Below are positions 41,845 through 52,844 of a stretch of DNA of 64,000 nucleotides, one piece after another (the stretch's first letter is position 1; each line of letters begins with the position of its first letter). A program made the position numbers and the translations under genes. Source of the stretch: Hanleya hanleyi (Eukaryota; Mollusca; Polyplacophora; Lepidopleurida; Hanleyidae); the NCBI GenBank assembly GCA_036873755.1, contig JAVTVY010045526.1:145325-209324 (forward strand), given 5' to 3'. The notes beneath the pieces were generated by a model. The model searched no databases, had not been told where the DNA came from, and saw only the letters and a list, made by a program, of their open reading frames with translations.

Positions 41845-42240
41845 TGGGGCTAGGGGCCGTTTGAATATCATAAGCTTTTCATCTCCATGGTGTTGAAATG
41901 AACAGACACAATCATAGCAGGACTGAAATACGTACTCTAGAAAACGACTTGGATAGAGATAAGGCCTTTTTTAACTTGGCTCTCAGGCTAAGAATAATGA
42001 CCAGTGATTAGGATTTTATGTAAAGAACATCAAGTCTTGCTGGCGTCATTGACAACTGTTGACCGCTTCTTTATGTAGAAAACCATCTTGTGCTCTAATT
42101 ATTTTTATTTCACTCACATTTGGAATTGGTGCTAACTCTCATATGAAATAGATTTTTCGATTATTCAAGCGGAAATTCTCCAAAGGCGACGGCGGAATAT
42201 TTTTTTTTTAATGTCCGATCTGACGGTTGCTATTGCTGAC
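41845..42240 (+). repeat. Stem-module copy with 3' tail
   Basis: GTGGGGCTAGGGGCCGTTTGAA...TTGAAATGAACAGAC (41845-41915), then a tail matching 4015-4275. The stem is weaker here (TTTGAA/TTGAAA). Confidence 0.6.
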
Positions 42241-42542
42241 AAGTTAGAAATCAATTGCTCCATTTTTAATATTCACAAAGCACAATGCCCAAGGTTTCCC
42301 TCACAGGCGAGGAATTAATTGCTTCATATTAAATATTCATATGTACAATTCACAAGATTTTGCTCACAGGTGAGAAATGAATTGTTCCATATTTAAAATT
42401 CTTCCGATGTATACAATTCCGAGACATTGCACAAAGACGAACAATTTAACTGCACTATACCCCAAAATAACCCACGAATCACTGGTGTGATTGGTCACAG
42501 TGACTGAAAAACAACAAAACTTTCGCCAGTATCTAAATAGAG

Positions 42543-42686
42543 GATCTTACACGAGTGGCTATTTAATATGAAAGTTATGACACGAGTTGAGTAAGTTTTA
42601 TATGTTGCGAGATTTAGCGAGCAACATATAAAACTTACTCAACGAGTGTCATAACTTTTATAATAATTTGCCACGAGTCTAAGATT
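42543..42686. repeat. Strong hairpin, arms about 65 bp
   Basis: The inner arms AAGTTATGACACGAGTTGAG...ATATGTTGC and GCAACATATAAAACTTACTC...TCATAACTT are nearly perfect complements around a 12-base loop. Outer arms continue with GATCTTACACGAGTGG / CCACGAGTCTAAGATT. A foldback or MITE end is the likely origin. Confidence 0.9.
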
Positions 42687-43660
42687 CTGTTTATCACATA
42701 ATTATTTTTAAGTAAATTATAAACGCAATAATTGAAATATTTCATTATCAAATCTACTTAAAAATATTGTTTCATTTACGACGAAAAAACGGCCCTGGCT
42801 CAGGCACATCACAGCCTTACAAGTTGCTGTATACGCTAAGCTGATATAGTCCCAAAATGCAACAGAGCTTGAGCACCTCCCTTGTAAGGCTGTTCAGTTT
42901 TCACAGTATTTCAAAATATCGTAGCGCATTTCACAACAGAATGAGATAAGTGTAATTTGTTACTTCGCTGTTCTTCATACATTATTTATTTTGGATCATG
43001 TAATGCCGCGAGTTACACTCGTGTTCGCTGCATATCATCATGCGCGCGACATGTTGGCGAGTTCTCAACGAGGTGACGACATGCTATGCTGACAACATCA
43101 TTTTGAATACGTAATCCGTTTGAAGTCTCTAATCATCCAGATCTATTGCAAGAAATAAGCAAACATAGTGAAGAATCCATGCAGATATTGCAAAGAATGA
43201 ACAAACGTTTACTGTCGAGATCTGACGGAATACGGTACTCAAAATGGCGAGCTGGCTTGATTCGCCAAACAAAAACGACGGACTACGACGGCTACGTGTG
43301 TACTTTATATAAAATTTGAAGCTAAAAACTGTCAAAATAATGCATTGCAAATCAATGCTGCTTGTATGGCTATTGACAGTTATAGTTTGCAGGCCGATGC
43401 ATGTATCTGGATAAAATGATTGTCTTGCAGATATCTATGTTGTTGTTGCACTTGTGAACATAATATTTCGTAGTAAAATTTTATCAATGAGAAAAATAGT
43501 TCAGTGACGTCACGACCAAGCGTAGTAATTTATTTTCTCACGCTACATGTATTATCCAATCAGCGTGTTTGAAACTGTTATTCACCTAGGTGCATACGAT
43601 AAATATGTCATGACCATATGTCCCTAATGACACCGCAGTTATGTGATAAATAAGAATATG
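42670..43660. mobile_element. Possible TIR element of about 1 kb
   Basis: TTTATCACATAATTATT (42690) and TTATGTGATAAATAAGAA (43637) are inverted ends. The interior has CG-rich patches and a 73-codon minus frame (43350-43129) without a domain. No transposase is recognised. Confidence 0.4.
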
Positions 43661-43689
43661 ATAGAGATGGGGATTTGTGTGCAATAGCG

Positions 43690-44395
43690 TGCTATAATAT
43701 ATAAGATGAAATTACCTTTCTTCATCATTCTACCAAACCGAAGAACGGTTTACTGTCACAGTACACAAAACACAATAATTACATCCCCTGCTTGCTGTCA
43801 AATGCCATGCGTTCAAGAAGACATAGATCAAAGCAAATATTACAACATCGCCTGACAGCCTATAATAACCGCAAGAATGCTCGATCTGAACCATGTCGAA
43901 TAGCTCTTTGACGTTGGTCATCTTCTCGATTGACATTAGAGGAGGAGGAGGGAGGGAATTTGGATTAATGTCACACTCAAGTTTGTTTCACTCATATGGC
44001 GACAGTCAGTTTGGTTGGTGGAGGAAGCCGGAATACCCGGAGAGAACCACCGCCCTTCGGCAAGTAACTGACAAACTTTCACACATGGACCAGCTGGGCT
44101 CGAACCCGTGCCGGTTCAGCGGTGTGAGGCTAGCGGTCTCCAGCGAAGCGCCTTAGATCACTCGGCCACCGAGGGCCCGATTTACATTAGAAACCATGTG
44201 TATAACATATCCCAGATAGCCTTCACTCTAGCAAACTGATATTGTGTGTGCGTGTTTCCGCCCAGCATCAACATAATACATGTTTTATTTGAGCTCTATC
44301 CATGACGTTCTCATCTGAATACTAATTCGAGGTAATGTGACCGAAATTAGGATCAGGATCCTGAGCGTATGAACACTCAAAGAGCCATGTCATCA
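43690..44395. repeat. Dispersed repeat (copy of 29095-29600) interrupted by a SINE
   Basis: Landmarks as at 29.1-29.6 kb, split at 43940/44184 by the SINE described separately. Confidence 0.65.
43933..44191 (-). mobile_element. tRNA-Leu-like SINE with 8-bp target duplication
   Basis: On the minus strand the head (44180-44100) reads GGTGGCCGAGTGATCTAAGG for the A-box region and CACGGGTTCGAGCCC for the B box, like tRNA-Leu. The body has CGGGTATTCCGGCTTCCTCC, a motif I know from widespread invertebrate SINEs. ACATTAGA at 43933-43940 and 44184-44191 is the target duplication. A tRNA gene is ruled out by the missing structure. Confidence 0.85.
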
Positions 44396-44399
44396 GGCT

Positions 44400-44810
44400 A
44401 GATCACAATATATCTAGCCGAGTATACTGACCCTGTCCGACAACAATGTCTGATGACGTGATATGAGGAGCTAGTCTTTCTTCTTTCACAAGACTATTTG
44501 GCATTTTCAAATGAAGTTACCGTCTCTGGGCAGATAACAAAAGAGCCAATCGAGATTCGTTTCTGTGAAATTTAAAGTTTTTAGATAAATCATCGATCTA
44601 ATTACATAGCCTGATGCTCCGGTTGATTAACCACAGAAATTTTATTATCGGTAACGAACTTGTGTTCATAGCTATGCAATAGTAGCATCATATTCTATGA
44701 CCTGGGAGAGATCTTAACCTGACGGATCCGACGAAGCGTTTGTCAACAGCGAAAACAATGGACTAGGTACAGCAACATAGGGGAAAAACCTTAGGTGTGA
44801 CGATAGTAAA
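44400..44810. other. No gene recognised
   Basis: AT-rich; weakly resembles 36960-37250 (shared CGTGTGGAGCTAG/GTGATATGAGGAGCTAG, TTTATTATCG, CCTAGGTTGATTAAC-like words). Confidence 0.35.
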
Positions 44811-44814
44811 ACAA

Positions 44815-45183
44815 AAATTTCGTACAGACGAAATTTTCAAGTTTTATACAGCGTCGACTGACGTTTGAAAGTCGGCTTTTGTCTGTTTTTGGCATTTTCG
44901 TATATATTTTAACAAGGCATTTTAATGTATCTAAATTATGACACCTTGAACCAAAACGATTCTAATGCTCTCAAAGTCACCATATCTTGCGTAATACTAT
45001 TATGAAATATTATTTTGGTTCAAGGTGTCATATTTTAGATATATTAACAAATAATAGCTAAAATCTAAAAAAGCAAAAAAACAGACAAAAGTCCAACTGC
45101 AAACGTCAATCGACGATTTTTACGTCATTGTTTAGTCTGAGCGTTAAGAATATAGAACTTGCGTATCTCGTCTGTACAAAACA
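44815..45183. repeat. Foldback element of about 370 bp
   Basis: The centre GACACCTTGAACCAAAA / TTTTGGTTCAAGGTGTC is a perfect 17-bp pair. Outer arms pair with mismatches, including GTACAGACGA (44821) with TCGTCTGTAC (45168), and CTTTTGTCTGTTTTTG with its complement. Confidence 0.85.
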
Positions 45184-45239
45184 CCGGGTGATTTTTCATC
45201 TTACCCCTGAGCTTAATGGACTGAAACTTAAACAATATG

Positions 45240-45680
45240 TATTTTTATCAAGATCTATAAGAAAATGTCAAACATGCAAGATCGCTTCTGAGGGCACGTA
45301 GTGATCTATATTTTGGAGGTTTTAATTCTCGAGTATTTTTGTTATATGTACTAGAGTCATTATTTCATTAGAAATACATGAATTTCAGGCACGTTTAAGG
45401 AAGATAAAAAGCAAATAAACATAAAAAATACCCCGCAACATTCTGAGGACCCATATGGTAGCCATTTTGAATTTATCCATGCTTCTCTGTACACCAAAAC
45501 TATGATCATCTATGAAGTCAGTGAGTTCCAGCTCTTATTCTCTTATTTTCTTTCATTCGGAAGTAGGAGAATTTGGTGCAAGGACGTGATCAAGAGGTGG
45601 AGGGGGCTGGACCAATGAAAGTATAGCTTTTCCTCCGTGGATTAAAGAGAAGAATGTACCATATTCGGTTGCACGCGGTT
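45240..45680. repeat. Dispersed repeat related to 37600-38060
   Basis: Shared words as given for 36300-38390, plus TCCTCCGTGGATTAAAGAGAAGAATG / CTCCTTGGATCAAAGAGAAGAATA. Confidence 0.55.
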
Positions 45681-46032
45681 TATCATATTTATCATAGCTT
45701 GCTGACGCGTTTTACTTTGAAAAATACATCATGTTATCTACAGTTAAAACAACCATTTCAATAGGAAATAACAGCGGAAACTGTTTAAGGTCATATAAAT
45801 AATATTAGCGTCGACGGTCACCCATATAGAGTGACTAATGTTGACAATGTCATTGAAATAGTTTTTATACGCTTCTGTTTATTTTATCGAGCTTTGGTCT
45901 GATTCTCTGTTTTTACACGCATGTTGTACTTGAATCAATCACATTGAACAAACAAGCAGTTATTATTAAATGTTTGGTCTGACAGGTACGGTCGCCAAAG
46001 TCATCCACGAGGCAAAATGGGATGACGCAAAT

Positions 46033-47440
46033 TACAAGCGTCTGGTCCGTCATTCATAATTCAGCCGTCATCATTTAAAGAATATCCGTGTCCATAATCC
46101 AAAGACCTATTCAATATTCCATTTAACAGCATTAGCACCAAATTCAAAACTACAACCAAAGTATGCAAAACCTAGGCTAGTTTCCTGCAAGAGAGATGCG
46201 GTCAACATTTTTCAATGATGCCGACAAGATATCATGATGATCCAAAAATATCAAATCCGTATCGCTGATCAGTAATCTTAATTCATATGATATTCGTTGT
46301 AAAGTCGTCATCTGGAGAATGATTTATCCAAGTCACGCTTTGCTTGTGACGGTTCATATGAGCACCATGAGGATCTTGAAGTACATAGGTTCATACGGCC
46401 CCCTTGCCCCGGGTTAAGCGGAATTAGACACAGGTTACGAAACGTAAACGCCATAGATCTTGCCCGCTACGCTCGTATTTTGCCATCAGCATGCGATATA
46501 TATCACCAAATTTGAGAAAATGTGAGTGGAGGCGCTTGGTGGTATAGCCCTGTTTTATAAGTTTCTGCAATAATGTTTTGTGACGTTGATTGGAATCGTC
46601 ACATTTAACACAGGATCTAGCAAATGCTACTAGGCGAGATATGTATGCGCCATATTCAGGGCCCACTGGAATATTATTGTCCAGAAAGGGAGAGTTTACG
46701 ATGCCGAAATTGTAATCGTCCCCTTTGTCACACAGCCGAGGAGAGAGAAGGCCCGCTTAATTTTTTATAGCGATATAGGTCTAAATATTATGTTCCGGTA
46801 GGGCAATCTGTAGTTTCCTTCAAATCCAGTGAAGGTGGAAATATATCCTTCACTGCGTCACTTCTATAGCGATTATCCACAGTGAGAAGACGGTCTATAT
46901 AGCGTTTGGTGAATGAGAAGTAACGGGCTTTGAATTCATCGATTTTTGAAAGCGCCTGCATATAGTCATATTCATAAGAGAACAGATATAGATCAGCCAA
47001 CAGGCGTGCACAATTAGTACCCATTGGAATACATGTACCTATATGCTGTTGATATATTGTGTTGCCAAATTTCACATATATATTTTTAATGAGAAATTCA
47101 AGCAACTCTACAAACAAAGAAACAACCCATGAATGATATCTCTTGTATGAAGTAGAGCTACAGAATGCTTTATTGTTTCTGACATTTATATATCTACGAT
47201 CAGTTTTCTCGAACACAGATACTATTAATGAACTTAGATGGTCAATAAGATCCTGATGAGGGATTGTAGTATAGAGAATCGAGAAATTCCATGTCTGTAT
47301 GGTATGTGATCTTTAGCATCAAGTTCTTACGTAAGACATTCTGAGTTTTTCAATATCCACATACATTCAACGCCAGAGTTTTTAGAAACAGCGGCGCAAT
47401 ATCTTTCTCAAAATGCTTTTACTTCCCGAAGGGTCCTCAT
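46033..47440 (-). pseudogene. RT element copy with 3' tail, catalytic box mutated
   Basis: On the minus strand: an upstream RT region (MEFLDSLYYNPSSGSY, near 47290-47240), the GTNCARLLADLYLFSYE motif (47020-46970), KRYIDRLLTVDNRY (46908-46870, where the second catalytic Asp of YIDD is Arg), and the C-terminal block ending about 46430. The stem module (46325-46430) and the tail ending ACGCTTGTAA at 46033 follow. Several stops and shifts. The insertion point follows GATGACGCAAA, matching the unoccupied site at 39520. Confidence 0.8.
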
Positions 47441-48485
47441 ATACCTTATAACAAATTACGATACGATACGATATTTTATTACGGTCATATGTATTTGTAC
47501 ATGGATCAAGGTGGAGATTACTCCCAATAACATATACGTGAACAAGAACATGCCGAACAATATATAACATCAAACTGCTATTAATCTAGATATAAACCTT
47601 TGTTATCTTCTCTAATTTCTAAGTTCCATTAAATTTAGTGTTATTTATGTAATATGTTATTATATATGAAACATGAGCAGTGTGACTAACGTCACAGGAC
47701 CTACGAAGTAGGGCAGGCATTAGGACTCCGACGCGAACTGAACTCTTGGAAATCCCCAACCCCAGTTGAAATTCTGCCTATATTAAGATGGGCACTGCCC
47801 AAGTCAGAAACCCCAGTGATTTTCATCAAAAATCACCAGAAATTTTCATCAAAAATAGATCAGCTCAGAACTTGTTGGCAAGAGTCCCCTAATGCACCTT
47901 CATTCCAAAAACCAAGGTTCTAATGTCAACGGTTCTCCTTATTTTGCCGACGAAAGGATTCGGATGGACTGACTGACTGACTGACTGACTGACTCATTAC
48001 CGGACAATTTGCAATCTGTAGCCTACTTCGTAGGAATAAATGGCCTGCTATTAATATAATTAAATTCTTAACTTGAATATTTAGTTAACTCTGGTGGAAT
48101 GACAACTGACATAAAAAATAACAACTGACATAAAAGATATATTTGCAAATATAATACATTGGTCTGTTGATGTTAAATGATCTGCTTATAATTTAAAACC
48201 GAATTAGGAACAGATAACGCACACCGTCACACTAACATTTTAGCGTGGCGATGTAGATGATCCGTTCCCAATCAGATGATTTTGATACAATTATATGGTT
48301 ATTGACGACTGACAAGGGATTCGCAAGATAATAGTTCTGTTCTCGTCAAACATCCTGTGTACATATTTGGCAATGGTTGATGAAGAATAGTTCTGACAAG
48401 TTAAAATGAATGTGGTTTTTAGTTATTGATCATGGATTGAAAGTCCGGATGTATGGAGGACAGTTGAAGGACAAATGTTACACGG
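47441..48485. other. No gene recognised; (GACT)n microsatellite
   Basis: Includes a (GACT)7 tract at about 47966-47993. Sequence around 47690-48040 is GC-richer and shows GACCTACGAAGTAGG / CCTACTTCGTAGG as an inverted pair at 47699 and 48022, suggesting a further small foldback element. Confidence 0.4.
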
Positions 48486-48489
48486 GTTT

Positions 48490-48915
48490 CACCCTACCTT
48501 GGAGGGAGGGGGGGCAAAATGGCGCCTCCTATACCAAACTTTCTACGCTATCTCCGGAACGACAAAAATGGAGAGCTGAATCTCCATTACATTATACTTT
48601 ATCATAACCCCCCGAGTGGAGGATCATGGGTAAATTCAAGATGGCGCCCACTTGGGGTACCAGAAAAGTAATGTTTTTGTCGTATTTCTTCAAAATTTCG
48701 GCTTTTCTGTGATGAAAAGTGGGCAAAAACTATTTTATTTCACATCACATTAATATTTACTAATTTATCATGCAGCGTTTGCGGAGAAATTGCACAAATA
48801 AATAATTCAGAAAATCCGACCGAAAAATAGACCAAAAATGCCGTTTTTGAAAATGACGTCACTTTGACGTCATCAAAGCGGCTGTCTTGGATTTTTTTTA
48901 CATTTTCTGGTAGAG
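48490..48915. repeat. Inverted copy of the 41040-41480 repeat
   Basis: Same landmarks in reverse: ATCTCCGGAACGAC, GATCATGGGTAAATTCAAGATGGCG, GGGGTACCAGAAAAG, GATGAAAAGTGGGCAAAAAC, AAAATGACGTCACTTTGACG. Confidence 0.75.
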
Positions 48916-48977
48916 CTTAACCCAAGGGTATAGTGTAGTAAGTTTCAGCCGCCTAGCTCAAGGGATGAGAAAAATAA

Positions 48978-49010
48978 TTAGGGGGGGGGGGGGTGGGCCC
49001 CCCCCTCCCA
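48978..49010. repeat. Poly-G/poly-C hairpin tract
   Basis: A G-run directly followed by a C-run (GGGGTGGGCCCCC centre). Prone to sequencing and assembly error. Confidence 0.7.
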
Positions 49011-49730
49011 GGCCAGAACAGCTCCCAAAAAGCCCAGGCCAGATAGGGTTAAAGAGTTGATGACCAAATACACAAAAAGTTTTCCTCATGTTCGATCACA
49101 CAACTCTTATAATCTATTCTGTCGCTCTATTTTTTTACCCTGCCCTTCTCTATAGCAAGATTGTGGGCACTAATTCGCAACTTGGTGATGGTCTGACAGA
49201 AGAGTTGATTACGAATTTCTGTTGGAAGGATGGAAGCTGGTGATTGAATGGAAGTTGTTTGTAGAGGAAGAGTTTTTCTGTGGATTGGATTTTTTTTGTT
49301 TCTATAAAGTAGATATGATTGTAACATTTGCTAGTGGCCTCTGTGAGGTGTATTAATTGAGATCTGTTGCCGAAGTTGCATTGAGGTTAACATGATAGTG
49401 TCTAGAGAGAGCTGGGTTATAACTGCATCAAGTGTACATTTATATGCATCTGCAAGCATTTAATAATAGATGTATTAATGTCTATGGCTAGAGAGTGACG
49501 GCTTAACATTTGCCTATTAGCTATATTTACACTGTATTTGTTTATTTGAAGGCTTAGTTTACAGAAATTAGTATGTAGTTTTTCGAAATTTTCTTATTCA
49601 ATCAAATCAAAATAATGCAAGGTATCATTTTTTAATTTACATAGGTACTCAGTGCACCATATTCCATAGTTGTACAGGCGTATAGGCTTGATCAAGGAGT
49701 CGAAAATATTGTGTGTTTTTTTAGGTGAGG
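49011..49730. other. No gene recognised; possible LINE remnant
   Basis: Short minus-strand frames such as 49803-49594 (KTHNIFDSLIKPIRLYNYGI) look like a decayed RT C-terminal fragment of another LINE type. The evidence is weak. Confidence 0.3.
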
Positions 49731-49734
49731 GTCG

Positions 49735-50493
49735 CTTTTGATACAGGCCTATCAGTGTATCTATCACTCTCATGCAAACCCATAGACTCTTTCCAAATTT
49801 CACGTTCGGGAATAGTCAATAGGGTCGCTCCAAGATCAAACATTTCAGTCCCGTTAGGCACGAATCGACATGACATGGTCACGCCAAGCTTAGGCACCGG
49901 GCAATGCTCTAGCATTAGCAATACCGCAAATATCGAAAAATAGTTATCATGAATTTCAAAACACATAGACTCCAAAAGACTTTGAAAAGGCTATTTGGCA
50001 GTGCCAAACAGAAGGCATCGTTTGCAACGTCACATGAACAATAAAGTCGTTACGCGCCTTTTACAACTAAAGAGTTCGATCTCGGAACAGTCCTATTAAA
50101 AATAGTGGCGATGCGGATGGTCACGTGGTGAGGCAATAAAGTTAAGGAAATTTTGCATTACTGTAATTCGAACCTCTCCAGTACCAATTAGAGATGTCTT
50201 ACGTTCGATTTATAGTCATCCTGGCTGGAAGAAATGAGTTTGATTCTGTAACATACGGTATACTGCTCGGAGCATTTCTGTCCGACATCCAATAATTGGA
50301 AGGTAAAAATCTGGTTCTACAGGTACATAAGTAAGATTTCCGTTAGAGACGAAACAAGCTGAAGTGTGACCGTACCTTATAATTATCGAGTTTCCGAAGC
50401 GGAAAGAGAATGGCAATTAATTAGAGATACGCGCCAATGCCAAAGAAATATCGATTCTGGTGGCATGTACTTATAGTTCTGGTCGCTGGTTGT
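49735..50493. repeat. F2 dispersed element, 5' part
   Basis: Matches 39580-40080. It is continued after the RT insertion by 51251-51420. Confidence 0.7.
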
Positions 50494-51250
50494 GGTTTAC
50501 AGGCACATCGTATTTAGACCTATATCTCTATAAAAATGAAGCGGGCCTTCTCTCTCGTCGATTGTATGACAAAAGAGATGATTACAATTTCGACATCGTA
50601 AACTATCCCTTTCTGGACAGTAATATTCCAGTGGGACCTGCATATGGCGTATACATATCACGCCTAATAGCATTTGCTAGATCCTGTGTTAAATGTGGCG
50701 ATTTTAATCAACGTCACAAAACATTGTTGCAGAAACAGGGCTACACCACCAAGCGCCTGCACTCAAAGTTTCTCAAATTTGGCGATACATATCGCATGCT
50801 GATAGCAAAATACGAGCGTAGCGTGCAAGATCTATGGCGTTACGTTTTGTATCTTGTGTCTAATTCCGCTTTACCCGGGGCTAGGGGCCGTATGAGCCCA
50901 TGTACGTCAAGATCCTCATGGTACTCATATGAACAGTCACAATCAAAGCGTGACTGAGATACATCATTCTTTAGATGACGACTTTACAACAAATATTATG
51001 GATTAAGAATACTGATCAGCGATACGGATGTGATATTTTTGGAACATCATGATGTCTTGCCGGCATCATTGAAAACTGCTTCTCTCTTGCAGGAAACAAG
51101 CCTATGTTTATGTATACTATGATTGTCTTTTTGAATTTGGTGCTAATACTGCTATATGGAATATGGAATAGATCTTTGGATTATGGACGCGGATATTCTC
51201 TAATGGACGACGGCTGAATTATGAATGACGGACCAGACGCTTGTAATTTC
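50494..51250 (+). pseudogene. 5'-truncated RT insertion in F2, with stem module and tail
   Basis: Begins inside the RT frame (TSYLDLYLYKNEAGLL) and stays open to about 50860 with PAYGVYISRLIAFARSCVKC and TYRMLIAKYERSVQDLW. The stem module (50860-50960) and a tail ending GACGCTTGTAA near 51246 follow. Comparison with the unoccupied F2 copy at 40080 gives both boundaries. Coding sequence is intact for about 120 codons, so this copy is relatively young, but the catalytic part is missing. Confidence 0.85.
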
Positions 51251-51609
51251 AAGTTTGCGTTAATAGCAAATATTGATTAAAACATATGTATTGCCGTATC
51301 TTTTATAAAGATGAAATTCATTCTTACAAATTCGATTTTAGTCTTTGTTCCGATACTCAAAAGTTAAACTTATTTCCATATCAAGGTACCAATCCTCAAG
51401 CTTTGTATATACTCTTCATGCATAAGTGTACTCTTAACATATCAAATGTAATGTGGAGAAAAACATCCTTAAATTGGAGCGATATGCAAGAGGCGGGAAA
51501 AATTGACGACGGCTGGAGACTAAAAGGCAACCATATGACTCCACAGGAAAGTATTCGTCGACACCTAACATTCAGATCCGAGAATACGATGGATTCTCGG
51601 ACGTAGCCT

Positions 51610-51700
51610 TTGTATCTCAGCCGCACTTTTATTGCAGCTGTTCATGTGGAGACTATGAAGTATCCACACGGCCCCTAGCACCGGCTTGTACGGAATTAGA
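51610..51700 (-). repeat. Stem-module copy
   Basis: GCTGTTCATGTGGAGAC...GTATCCACACGGCCCCTAGC: the stem GTGGA/TCCAC is kept while the loop differs. The preceding block (51470-51610) is duplicated at 51980-52110. Confidence 0.75.
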
Positions 51701-52099
51701 TACGCTAGTCCGGGAGCTGTGATGACAGATCAGCTCAAACAACTCATCTGATGTTAATGGATGAGCATCATGGACGTCTGATGGAGTAAACGCCTTAACA
51801 TGGTGTAACCCGGTAAATACAGAAAACCTAGGAAAACTAACGTGTAATGTCCGACGTCGTACGGCTTAAATTTCCCACCGAAACAATAAATCTGCATATA
51901 TTTGTCGAGAGACATGTTCAGAGGGCGGGCCTCGGGGACTAACAGTCCACCAGCAGAATCCTACCATATACAGGTAATAAATTGAAGCGATATGCAAGAG
52001 GTGGGAAAAATTGACGACGTCTGGCGACTAAAAAGCAACCATATGACTCTACAGGAGTCGACACCTAACATTCAGGCCCGAGAATACGGTGGATTCTCG

Positions 52100-52190
52100 G
52101 ACGTAGCTTTAGTATCTCATCCGCGCTTTTATTGCAGCTGTTCATGTGGAGACGTGAAGTATCCACACGGCCCCTAGCACCGGCTGAAGG
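52100..52190 (-). repeat. Stem-module copy
   Basis: GCTGTTCATGTGGAGACGTGAAGTATCCACACGGCCCCTAGC. Together with its upstream flank it duplicates 51470-51700 (GATATGCAAGAGG.GGGAAAAATTGACGACG, GGATTCTCGGACGTAGC). Confidence 0.75.
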
Positions 52191-52199
52191 CACTCGTCT

Positions 52200-52840
52200 G
52201 ACACCCTTTTTGCTAAATAGTATAGTATCGGACACATCAATGAAGTTTTTATCTTGAGAATGTGATGTTTCATGAAGTTGTTATCTGTATAATTACGCGT
52301 TACATGGTGATAATCCATCTGTATAATTTTATGAATTCCGCTCAATATAATAATAATAAAAATCGACCATAGAGGTCCATGTCCCCCGCTAGCAGCACCA
52401 GTTATGGTGGATTACATCCACCGCTTTACATAAGGAATCTTCCTCAAGCTGTTCGGTTTGTAGGGCCAAACTTTCACTTTTATCAAAATGATATGAAATG
52501 GACCATTTTGTACAGCCTATACATGCTGAATTACAAGACACGAAATAATGAAGGGCTGCAGATGCACGAAAACGGATTTATGGCGCACCACAGGTTCATT
52601 GGCTTATTTTCGTATTTTTATGCACTTTTCGGTGCAGATTTTCTTTTTGTTACAAAAATAGGACACCTTTATCCAAAACCAATTTGAGCAACAAATAATT
52701 CTGAAATATTCAGTCTAAATAAGCTGTGTGTATCAAAAATGCATTGAAGACGATTCCCTATATCTAAAGCTAACACCACCTTTGTGATCTTACAACAAAA
52801 GTTCCACGGATCGGTTGTCGATGGACCATGAAGAATGGCG
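52200..52840. other. No gene recognised
   Basis: A 102-codon plus frame (52379-52687) has no recognised domain and lies in repeat-rich surroundings. Confidence 0.3.
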
Positions 52841-52844
52841 TGAC

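Noticed and set aside
44100..44180. Functional tRNA-Leu gene (minus)
   Set aside because: It is the head of a SINE bounded by an ACATTAGA duplication.
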